Position numbers and translations under genes: made by a program. Positions 1-6,153 of a DNA stretch of 11,677 bases are shown here, in pieces. The notes below the pieces were generated by a model. The model was not told the DNA's origin. It was given only the letters and a program-made list of their open reading frames with translations, and did no database searches. Positions within the stretch are counted from its first letter, which is position 1. Each line of letters starts with the position of its first letter. Origin of the DNA: Christensenella sp. UBA7597 (GTDB lineage Bacteria > Bacillota > Clostridia > Christensenellales > Borkfalkiaceae); contig DLQW01000087.1 of NCBI GenBank assembly GCA_002474405.1, positions 11,109 through 22,785 of the forward strand, given 5' to 3'.

Positions 1-396
1 CCCTTTTTTCAGCTTGTCCTCAATCAGATTTCCCCAAAAATAACGGCGGAAATCGCGGAACGAATCGTACGCAATCATCACGTGCTTGCCGGCGACGAAC
101 AAATCGAAATCGTCGTAAACGTCCGGCGTGATGTCCGTCAGTCCGTCGGCGCCGCGGATGTTCGCTTCCATGCCCACAAGCACTTTCACGCCCGTTTTTT
201 TCTCCGCCGCGCGGCAATCCGCAATCAGCGCGGGCACTTTTTTGCGCCGCAAACCGAAAAAAATATGCGAAAAGCCGTGGTCGGTGATTCCGATCTGTTT
301 CAAGCCTTTTGCTTTCGCCGCCTCCGCGTTCTCTTCCACGGTGTTCTTCCCGTGCGAGTACGGTGTATGCGTATGATAATCCGCCGTAAGAATCAT
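1..396 (-). CDS. PHP-domain metal-dependent phosphoesterase, N-terminal part (runs off window)
   Basis: The first 132 residues of a PHP-superfamily hydrolase are visible; the C-terminus lies beyond base 1. The fold's metal-binding motifs are present in order: HTH at residues 8-10 with His15, then TDHG at 38-41, Glu77 in VGMEAN, and GKH with His105. These match the histidinol-phosphatase/YcdX-like branch of phosphoesterases, which use a multinuclear metal site in the cytoplasm. Substrate cannot be read from the sequence; histidinol phosphate is only one possibility, and no histidine gene is nearby. The start is the ATG at 394-396, with an AGGAAG-like ribosome site just upstream. It follows murB by 117 bases on the same strand. 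In Clostridia a PHP gene often sits between murB and rapZ/yvcK/whiA, which favours that cluster's PHP protein. The family call is firm; the substrate is unknown. Confidence 0.9.
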   Translation of the reverse strand, partial: MILTADYHTHTPYSHGKNTVEENAEAAKAKGLKQIGITDHGFSHIFFGLRRKKVPALIADCRAAEKKTGVKVLVGMEANIRGADGLTDITPDVYDDFDLFVAGKHVMIAYDSFRDFRRYFWGNLIEDKLKKG

Positions 397-476
397 TTTT
401 CTTTCTTCCTTCCGTCCGCGCCGCCCGCGGAAATTTTCCGCCGTGCCGTCCGCGCGGTTGTGCCGCCTGTTTGTCG

Positions 477-510
477 CCGCGGCTATATTGCCGTTTTTAT
501 GGCGCCGCGG
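477..510 (-). other. GC-rich stem-loop just after murB
   Basis: CCGCGGC (477-483) pairs with GCCGCGG (504-510), and an inner GCC/GGC pair (490-492 with 501-503) extends the stem past a 6-nt bulge. It begins three bases after the murB stop codon. There is no T-tract on the minus strand, so it is not a standard Rho-independent terminator. It could stabilise the murB mRNA 3' end or attenuate read-through into the PHP gene. The pairing is clear; the function is inferred. Confidence 0.4.
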
Positions 511-513
511 GGG

Positions 514-1560
514 CTATTTCCATAAATCGTCTAAATAGCGTATCTCTTCTTCCAGCCGCACGCCCTGCGTTTCGTACACGGCGCGCCGCACTTCTTCTAT
601 CAGCGAACGCACGTCTTTATACGTGGCGCCGCCCTCGTTCACGATGAAATTCGCGTGTTTTTCCGAAACTTTCGCGCCGCCCGCGCTTCTTCCTTTCATA
701 CCCGCCTGTTCGATGAGTTTTCCCGCGGACGTTCTGTTTTCGCCCGCCGTAAGCGGCGGCGGATTTTTAAACACGCAGCCGAGACTTTTGCCCCGCGGCA
801 GATGCGCCCGCGCCTCTTTCGCCCGCGAAATCGCCGCTTCCACGGCAGCCGGAGACGATTTTTTCAGCCGCAGCGTTATGCCCAAAATCACTTCGCCGCG
901 CTTCATGAACGCGCTTTCTTTGTACGAAAAACCGCATTCTTTCGCCGTGTATACGCGCATGTCGCCGTCGCCGTAAACAAGCGCCGATTCCAGAATATCG
1001 GAAACGTGCTTTCCGCCCGCGCCCGCGTTCATGTACGCCGCGCCGCCCGCCGTGCACGGAATCCCTTCCAGAAATTCCGCCCCCGCAAGATTCGCCGCCC
1101 GCGTGCGGTATAAAAGCTCGGCGCCCGTTACGCCGCAGAAAGCAAATACGCTTTCGCCGTCAATGGCAAGCGAGCGCAGATACTTCGTGAACACAAGCGC
1201 CCCGCGCAGCAGATAACCGCCGCCCGCTTCACCGCCGTTTTCCGCCTCCTCCGAGCCGTCGGGAATCAGAACGTTCGCCGCCGAACCGAGCACCGCATAC
1301 GGAATTTCCGCTTTTTTCAGCGCCGAAATCAGCTCGGTGAACGTAGCCAGCGTATCGGGATAAAACGCCGCCGCGCACGTGCCGCCGACGCCCATCGGCG
1401 AAATTTCCGCCGTGTTCAGGTTGGTCTGCCGCCGCACGAACACGCCGCGCGCCGTAAGTTCTTCGCCTGCGCGGCGCAGTTTTTCTAAGAGCGCAGCCGC
1501 CGCGTTTTCTTCTCTTTCGCAAAGTTCCCGCCGTTTTTTTCCGTTCCCGAAAATCCGCAA
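514..1560 (-). CDS. murB: UDP-N-acetylenolpyruvoylglucosamine reductase MurB
   Basis: This 348-residue protein is the FAD- and NADPH-dependent reductase that converts UDP-GlcNAc-enolpyruvate to UDP-MurNAc in peptidoglycan precursor synthesis in the cytoplasm. Seen in order: an FAD-domain GSAANVL segment (92-98), GIPCTAGGAAYMNAGAGG (166-183), a substrate-side YKES (213-216), GCVFKNP (261-267), AGKLIEQAGMKG (279-290), GGAKVSEKHANFIVN (294-308) and a C-terminal Glu near 339. The position that is normally the catalytic Ser of G-S-V-F is Cys262. The protein is slightly longer than the usual ~300 residues because of a charged N-terminal extension and a Gly/Glu-rich insert around 102-116. The start is TTG (1558-1560), chosen because a strong AAAGGAG (1570-1576) lies 9 bases upstream and no in-frame ATG fits better. 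It lies 79 bases after the solute-binding-like gene and is probably in the same transcript. Confidence 0.95.
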   Translation of the reverse strand: MRIFGNGKKRRELCEREENAAAALLEKLRRAGEELTARGVFVRRQTNLNTAEISPMGVGGTCAAAFYPDTLATFTELISALKKAEIPYAVLGSAANVLIPDGSEEAENGGEAGGGYLLRGALVFTKYLRSLAIDGESVFAFCGVTGAELLYRTRAANLAGAEFLEGIPCTAGGAAYMNAGAGGKHVSDILESALVYGDGDMRVYTAKECGFSYKESAFMKRGEVILGITLRLKKSSPAAVEAAISRAKEARAHLPRGKSLGCVFKNPPPLTAGENRTSAGKLIEQAGMKGRSAGGAKVSEKHANFIVNEGGATYKDVRSLIEEVRRAVYETQGVRLEEEIRYLDDLWK

Positions 1561-1639
1561 AATTTTCCGCTCCTTTATTGTAACATATTTTTCGCAATTT
1601 TAAAAGTGTTTCCGCGCCTTTTCGCGCCGTTTTGAAAAA

Positions 1640-2701
1640 TTATTTTGCTTTCAGAAAATTTTTCAGTTCCGCCGCGTTTCCTTCCAGCGCGCAACGCGCC
1701 GCCGTTTTCCGCGCTTCCGCCGATAAAAACGCGTCCGCGTACAACCGCGCCCCGCCGCAGGAAAACAGTTCGTTTTCCAGTTGCGCCGCTATGCCGTCCG
1801 CTTCGCCGCCGTAGGCTTTATAATACGCCGAAAACATTCCTATTTCCGTCAGCCTTTTCTGCACGTTTTCCGAAAGCAGATATTGTATGAACGCCGCGGC
1901 GGCTTCTCTTTTTTTCTCGTCCGTCCGCGCTTTCATCACGCCGATCTGCTGATACAGATCGTTATACCCCGATAACAATTCCGCGCGCACCTGCCTGTTT
2001 CTCGCCGCAAACCGGTAAATATCCCTGCCCGTGCCCAGAAGATACTTTTTTTCTCCGTTCAAAAACGCCGCGTACGCCGCCACGCTTTCCGTAACGCCGC
2101 AGGAAAGTTTTTCGCCCGGAAAGGCGATCGCCGCGGCGGCTTCCGCAAGATTTTTCCCGCCCGAAGAAATCAGCGTGTTTTCCGCCGAAGCGTCCGAAAA
2201 ATCTCCGTTTTCCGTGTACAGCGCATAGGCGTTCATGCACCACGGCACGGCAAACGCGGCTTTGCCCGTTCCCGCGCCGCGCCCCGCTTTCGGCGTTTTC
2301 GTAAATTCCGTGCTCAGCGGCATAAACGCCGCCGTATCCGCTTCCGCGCCGATGCCGAACGACAGCAAATCGGGCGTTTCGCCCTTTTGAAAAGCCGCCT
2401 GCAGTCCCTCCGCCGAATAGGAAGAAACCAGCACCACAACGCCGCGGTTTTTCTTTCCGTACTCCGCGGCAATCCGCTTTAAAAACGCCGCGCGGGAGCC
2501 TTTTCCGCCCTCGAACGTATCCGTGTGCCACAGCGAAAGCACCGCCGGGCGATCGGCGCCGCCGTTGTTTTCTTCCCCGCCGCCGCGCGCACGCAGGTAC
2601 GGAAACGCGTAAAACGCCGATAAAAAACATATGGCAAAAAGCGCGCACCACCACAGCGCGCGCCCGAAAAATTTACGTGTTTTTTCCGGGAAAAGCTTCA
2701 T
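1640..2701 (-). CDS. Membrane-anchored extracellular solute-binding-like protein
   Basis: This 353-residue protein resembles family-1 ABC solute-binding proteins. After a basic N-terminus and one hydrophobic segment (about 14-34), the mature region opens with LWHTDTFEGGKGSRAAF and continues with GETPDLLSFGIG and VPWCMNAYALYTE, all typical of sugar-type binding lobes. A late segment, EAAAAFIQYLLSENVQKRL, resembles the C-terminal lobe helix. It is shorter than the usual 400-450 residues, with the missing part mainly in the middle and second lobe. The cysteine at the membrane segment (FAICF) lacks a proper lipobox because Ile precedes it, so a signal anchor or SPase I cleavage is more likely than lipidation, despite lgt being nearby. 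No ABC permease or ATPase partner is adjacent. ATG start with weak AGGT (2709-2712); 29 bases follow the CPBP gene. Ligand unknown. Confidence 0.75.
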   Translation of the reverse strand: MKLFPEKTRKFFGRALWWCALFAICFLSAFYAFPYLRARGGGEENNGGADRPAVLSLWHTDTFEGGKGSRAAFLKRIAAEYGKKNRGVVVLVSSYSAEGLQAAFQKGETPDLLSFGIGAEADTAAFMPLSTEFTKTPKAGRGAGTGKAAFAVPWCMNAYALYTENGDFSDASAENTLISSGGKNLAEAAAAIAFPGEKLSCGVTESVAAYAAFLNGEKKYLLGTGRDIYRFAARNRQVRAELLSGYNDLYQQIGVMKARTDEKKREAAAAFIQYLLSENVQKRLTEIGMFSAYYKAYGGEADGIAAQLENELFSCGGARLYADAFLSAEARKTAARCALEGNAAELKNFLKAK

Positions 2702-2730
2702 CGGTTATACCTATGCTTTTCCCGCGCGGA

Positions 2731-3630
2731 TTATGCCGTTTCCGGCGCTTCCGCGGCGATTTTATAAAAACAATCCGTGCTTTCTTTGTTCATGCGGAAC
2801 AAATCGGAAATCACCCAAGCCGCCGTAAACACGCCCAGAACGCACGTAAAGGCGATGATTGCGGGCGTATCCCAGGCGCCGCGCCCGAATTTTTCCGTCA
2901 GCGTTCCGCAGAAATTGAATATCGCGTGCAACGCCACGCAGAAAGATATGTTTTTCGTGCGTAGCAGCGTGTAGGCGCACATGCCGCCGAGGAGGAACGA
3001 ATACCCCGTTTGCAGCAGCACCGCCCCCGGCGAGGACGTAAACAGATTTAAAAGATGCGCTGCCGCAAAAATCGCGGAAGAAATCGCAACGGAAGCGAAA
3101 ATCCGCTTCCCGTCGCCGCGGCGGTTTTCAAGCACCGTAAGAAACACCGCGCCGCGGAAGAGCGTTTCTTCGAACGCCGCCACGGCAACGCACTCCGCCG
3201 CGAACATCACGGCGTACCACGCCATTTTCGTCCCGGAATAATCCAGCGAAGAATTTTTAAAAACCAGCGCCAGAACGGGCGGATTTAGGAGCGCGACGAA
3301 AAAACACGGCAACGTGCGCAAAAACGCCTTTCCGCCGCATTTTCCGAAAACGCGCACGTTTAAATAACTCACGGTGAGCGCCGCCGCGGCAAAACCGAGC
3401 AGGCGCGATAAAATCGTATCCGCGCTGTCCGAAAGAAGCCGCATTTCCCGTTCGGAAAATTTTTCCGCCGCACCGGGCGAAGCAAGCAACGCGCGGTACA
3501 GCCACCCTTCGAAAAACATTTCGTACGCCGCAAGCATAATCAGAAGCGCCGCGGCTGCCGCAAGGCGCGCGCGGTTCTTCCGCTTTTGTTCCGCCTTTTG
3601 TTCCGCGCCCGTTTCAGGATTGCTCATCAT
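2731..3630 (-). CDS. CPBP family intramembrane metalloprotease (CAAX/Abi type)
   Basis: This 299-residue polytopic membrane protein belongs to the CPBP (CAAX protease and bacteriocin-processing) glutamic/metal-dependent family. The defining motifs are present: EETLFR at 154-159 (EExxxR), FAAAH at 188-192 (FxxxH) and HAIFN at 235-239 (HxxxN/D). About eight hydrophobic stretches surround them. The N-terminus is short and charged (Glu/Lys/Arg-rich to residue 22). Bacterial relatives process peptides or act in self-immunity to bacteriocins, but the substrate cannot be inferred here. The start is the first of two tandem ATG codons (3625-3630), preceded by AGGAAA (3635-3640). The coding region overlaps the end of lgt by 17 bases, which suggests translational coupling. 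The neighbours are envelope genes, so a membrane-protein or lipoprotein processing role is plausible but unproven. Confidence 0.88.
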   Translation of the reverse strand: MMSNPETGAEQKAEQKRKNRARLAAAAALLIMLAAYEMFFEGWLYRALLASPGAAEKFSEREMRLLSDSADTILSRLLGFAAAALTVSYLNVRVFGKCGGKAFLRTLPCFFVALLNPPVLALVFKNSSLDYSGTKMAWYAVMFAAECVAVAAFEETLFRGAVFLTVLENRRGDGKRIFASVAISSAIFAAAHLLNLFTSSPGAVLLQTGYSFLLGGMCAYTLLRTKNISFCVALHAIFNFCGTLTEKFGRGAWDTPAIIAFTCVLGVFTAAWVISDLFRMNKESTDCFYKIAAEAPETA

Positions 3631-4432
3631 CCGCTTTCCTCCGCGATTTCAGGCAGCGCCGCTCCGTATAAAACACCGCCGCGGCAACCGCAATCAAAAG
3701 CAGCGCCACCAGCTGCGAGGGCGATAAAAACGATACCACCGTGGCACCGCGGTCGTCCGCCCGCGCAAACTCTATGCAAAAGCGCCACACGCCGTACAAC
3801 GCCAGATACAGCGGCAGATCGTACGTTTTTTTACGCAGCACGCGGAAAAAGAAAAACGCGCCGAGCGCCAGCAAAAACAGCGCTTCGTACAGCTGCACGG
3901 GCACGGTGTATTCCGTCCGCAGCACTTCTCCGTTTACGGAAAGGGTTAAAAGCGGCACCGTAAAAGGCTTTTTTTCCGCGTACACTTTGCCGTGGCAGCA
4001 CCCCGCGAATAAGCAGCCGAATCTGCCGAGAGCGTGCGCCGCGCACACGCAGCATGCGGCGATATCCGCCACCGTAAAAAATTTCGTAAGATAGTAACGG
4101 GGCTCGGCCGTCTTTTTAAACGCGAATTTTCCGCCCAGAAAGTACACCAGCAGAAAGCACGCCGCGCCGCCCACGAAGCCGCCGTAAAACGTCATGCCGC
4201 CCCAGGTGAAAACGCCCGTTTCCAGATAGTTGTAAAAACTTTGCGTAAGCACCGCGAAAAACCATCCGCCCGCCAGCGCGCACAGCGTGCATACCATCAC
4301 CAGAGACTGCAATTTTTTCTTAAGTCCGCGCTTATCCGCCAGATACGAAAACAGAAGAATCGCCGCCGCAACGCCCGCGGCAATCAGAATATCGTATAAA
4401 GTCAGCCCGAATATAATTTCGTAAGGATACAA
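3614..4432 (-). CDS. lgt: Prolipoprotein diacylglyceryl transferase
   Basis: A 272-residue polytopic membrane protein of the Lgt family, which moves diacylglycerol from phosphatidylglycerol to the lipobox cysteine of prelipoproteins. Family signatures in order: GGMTFYGGFVGG (78-89), GRFGCLFAGCCHG (136-148, with the key Arg137), PVQLYE (178-183), and LYGVWRFCIEF (212-222, Tyr213 and Arg217). Two positions differ from the Escherichia coli enzyme: the His of GxSFHGG is Tyr83, and the Asn of GRxGNF is Cys140. Such changes occur in Clostridia-type Lgt-like proteins, so activity is likely but not certain. The start is TTG (4430-4432), supported by GGAGAG at 4440-4445, 7 bases upstream. It lies 24 bases after dgt and overlaps the CPBP gene, so all three probably share one mRNA. 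A paralogue with a specialised acceptor is an alternative. Confidence 0.9.
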   Translation of the reverse strand: MYPYEIIFGLTLYDILIAAGVAAAILLFSYLADKRGLKKKLQSLVMVCTLCALAGGWFFAVLTQSFYNYLETGVFTWGGMTFYGGFVGGAACFLLVYFLGGKFAFKKTAEPRYYLTKFFTVADIAACCVCAAHALGRFGCLFAGCCHGKVYAEKKPFTVPLLTLSVNGEVLRTEYTVPVQLYEALFLLALGAFFFFRVLRKKTYDLPLYLALYGVWRFCIEFARADDRGATVVSFLSPSQLVALLLIAVAAAVFYTERRCLKSRRKADDEQS

Positions 4433-4456
4433 TGTTTTTCTCTCCGTTCTTCCGTA

Positions 4457-5692
4457 TCAGTAAGTAATCAGTTCGTCGAAACATTTCACGGCAAACCGAT
4501 CAGTCATCCCCGCGATGTAATCCAGCACGGCGCGCGCGTAAATCTGCCTGTTTTCCAGCGTGCCGTACACTTTTTCGTTCCGATACGAAGCCTGTTTTTT
4601 CCAGCCCGCCTCGCGCGAAAAATCGTCGTCGCTGTATTTGAACAGATAATCGCAGAATTCGCTCACCAGCGTGGGATACGCCCGCTTTTTCTTTTCCAGC
4701 CCGCGCACGGGGTTTCCGCGGTCGTAACAGGAATACAGCGTGTAAAACAGCTCGCTTATCACCAGTTCCGCATAGCGGTTGAACGGCGCGAAACGCTTGT
4801 TTTTATAGATGTTTTCGTTGTTGAACGCCTTGATTTTCGTAAGCGTTTCTCCCATTTCTTCCGAAAAACAAATGCCTTTTTCCGGCGAAGAAACGGCGCA
4901 GACGTCTAAAATCATGTTACTCATAATCGTGCTGGTGTTCACCGCTTCGCCGTTTTTCAAGCCCACGATTTTCTGCAGTTTCGCAACGCTTGCGGGCGAT
5001 AAAAAGCCGAGGTTCAGCGCGTCTTCGATATCTCTGCCAACGTACGCGATTTTATCGGAAAGCTTCACCACGCACCCCTCGTAGGTGGCGGGCTGATATT
5101 TTCCGGGCGTCGTGAACTCCTTCAGATCGATGAGCTCTTCGCGCGGCTTCACGCCGTTTTCGTCCACTTCGCCGCAATGCGAAATGATGCCGTCGCGCAC
5201 GGCGTAAGTGAGGTTTAAATTGCGGTACACGTTTTCGTGGTCGGGCAGCAGTTCGATTTTATCGGCGAGGTACAATCCGTTTTTTTCGTGCCAGAACGTT
5301 TCGCCGTTCAGATATCTGCGGTAAAACTTGCCGATGATTCTTTCGCCGTGGTGCCCGAACGGCGCGTGCCCCAGATCGTGCGCCATGGCGATGGCGCGGG
5401 TGAGCTCGTCGTTGAGTTTCAGCCGTTTCGCAATGGTATACGCCGCCGATTCCACGTGCAGCACGTGCTCCATCCGCGTGCAGATATGGTCATTTTCGAT
5501 GTTGTAAAACACCTGCGTTTTATGCTTCAGTCGGCGGTACGCCGTAGAGTGAAGCACCCGCGTGCAATCGCGCGCGAACGGCGAGCGCACCTCGCCTTTT
5601 TCGGAATACAGTCCGTTTTCCCGCCGCGTAAATTCTTCATAGCGCGGATTGCGTTTATCCGCCGCCACTTCTTTGAAATCGGTTTTCGGCAT
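4457..5692 (-). CDS. dgt: HD-domain deoxyguanosinetriphosphate triphosphohydrolase (dGTPase)
   Basis: This 411-residue cytoplasmic enzyme belongs to the dGTPase/HD family, which cleaves dNTPs, classically dGTP, to nucleoside and tripolyphosphate. The N-terminal signature RSPFARDCTRVLHSTAYRRL (36-55) leads into KHKTQVF. The metal ligands of the HD fold are visible: His76 in RMEH, His105-Asp106 in MAHDLGHAPFGHHGE, and Asp213 in LSDKIAYVGRD. Length lies between the short (~340) and long (~500) dGTPase classes. Which dNTP is preferred, and whether dGTP acts as activator, cannot be seen. ATG start with strong GGGAGG (5700-5705) 7 bases upstream. It is the first gene after an extended -10 promoter at 5760-5788, so it probably heads the dgt-lgt-CPBP-SBP-murB-PHP run. 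Confidence 0.95.
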   Translation of the reverse strand: MPKTDFKEVAADKRNPRYEEFTRRENGLYSEKGEVRSPFARDCTRVLHSTAYRRLKHKTQVFYNIENDHICTRMEHVLHVESAAYTIAKRLKLNDELTRAIAMAHDLGHAPFGHHGERIIGKFYRRYLNGETFWHEKNGLYLADKIELLPDHENVYRNLNLTYAVRDGIISHCGEVDENGVKPREELIDLKEFTTPGKYQPATYEGCVVKLSDKIAYVGRDIEDALNLGFLSPASVAKLQKIVGLKNGEAVNTSTIMSNMILDVCAVSSPEKGICFSEEMGETLTKIKAFNNENIYKNKRFAPFNRYAELVISELFYTLYSCYDRGNPVRGLEKKKRAYPTLVSEFCDYLFKYSDDDFSREAGWKKQASYRNEKVYGTLENRQIYARAVLDYIAGMTDRFAVKCFDELITY

Positions 5693-5728
5693 CGTTTTTC
5701 CTCCCGGAAACAGCGTTTTTTGGCGTAA

Positions 5729-5746
5729 TTTTACGTGTTTTTACGT
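5729..5746. repeat. Tandem TTTTACGT motifs in the dgt leader
   Basis: Two direct copies of TTTTACGT lie at 5729-5736 and 5739-5746, ten bases (about one helical turn) apart, between the dgt promoter and its ribosome site. A third copy sits inverted at 5775-5782 within the promoter spacer, and a fourth is at 5858-5865. The copies are visible, but the region is T-rich and chance recurrence is possible. A regulator site is only an inference. Confidence 0.35.
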
Positions 5747-5759
5747 TGTTTCCGACTCT

Positions 5760-5788
5760 ATTTTAGCACAAAAAACGTAAAAATTCAA
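5760..5788 (-). promoter_or_regulatory. Promoter for dgt operon (extended -10)
   Basis: On the minus strand TTGAAT (5783-5788) is followed after exactly 17 bases by TAAAAT (5760-5765). A TGC precedes the hexamer, giving an extended -10 (TGnTAAAAT). Predicted transcription starts near 5753, leaving a leader of about 60 nt before dgt. It is downstream of the terminator at 5812-5839, as expected for a fresh transcription unit. Confidence 0.75.
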
Positions 5789-5811
5789 CCGTACAAGCCC
5801 GAAAAACGCAA

Positions 5812-5839
5812 AAAAATCGCCGTTTTTCAGGCGATTTTT
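5812..5839 (-). terminator. Rho-independent terminator of the ABC-HMA operon
   Basis: AAAAATCGCC (5812-5821) and GGCGATTTTT (5830-5839) form a perfect 10-bp stem with an 8-nt loop. Read on the minus strand, the stem ends in an unbroken T run of seven. It lies about 36 bases after the HMA gene stop and before the dgt promoter. The A/T symmetry means it might also stop plus-strand transcription. Confidence 0.8.
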
Positions 5840-5875
5840 ACGCTTTTTTGCACCGTTTTTTACGTATTTCCGCAC

Positions 5876-6127
5876 TTATTTAAAGAACAGAAATCCTTTT
5901 TTCTTATACTCTTCTTCCGAAGAAGCGGTTACTTTATAGCCCAGCGCGCCGAGTACTTCCGCCGCTTTTTTTTCGTCGATTCCGTTTTCGGAAAGAATTT
6001 CGCAGCGGTTTTTCGTGTGCGACGAGCTCACTTTTTTTACGTTAAAATTCGCGCGGATCGCGTCGTTCACATGGCTTTCGCACATGCCGCACATCATGCC
6101 GTCTATCGTTAAAATTGTTTTTTTCAT
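5876..6127 (-). CDS. Small heavy-metal-associated (HMA) domain protein, CopZ-like
   Basis: An 83-residue single-domain protein with the ferredoxin-like HMA fold of metallochaperones. It starts with a beta strand (KKTILTIDG) and the metal loop GMMCGMCE with Cys13 and Cys16 spaced as CxxC. A short helix (SHVNDAIRANF) and the later segment LGALGYKVT complete the HMA pattern. The loop has Met rather than Thr before the first Cys, a common variation in Clostridia. The C-terminal tail SSEEEYKKKGFLFFK lies past the domain and carries a Lys/Phe-rich end. Cu(I) or Zn(II) binding is typical for the family, but the metal is unknown here. ATG start with AAAGGAG (6136-6142), 8 bases upstream. It is the last gene of the ABC operon, 26 bases after the permease, and a terminator follows. 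Confidence 0.88.
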   Translation of the reverse strand: MKKTILTIDGMMCGMCESHVNDAIRANFNVKKVSSSHTKNRCEILSENGIDEKKAAEVLGALGYKVTASSEEEYKKKGFLFFK

Positions 6128-6153
6128 GGTTGTATCTCCTTTGCCCCGCGGGA

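Noticed and set aside
82..525. Plus-strand frame opposite the PHP gene and murB end
   Set aside because: It is antisense to PHP metal motifs and spans the murB junction; GC-rich codon bias creates long antisense frames throughout this region.
1577..1590. TGTTACAAT as an extended -10 promoter for murB
   Set aside because: Transcription would start at or inside the AAAGGAG ribosome site, and no -35 box is seen at proper spacing.
2590..2701. Lipobox in the solute-binding-like protein
   Set aside because: The only candidate cysteine is preceded by Ile (FAIC), not Gly, Ala or Ser.
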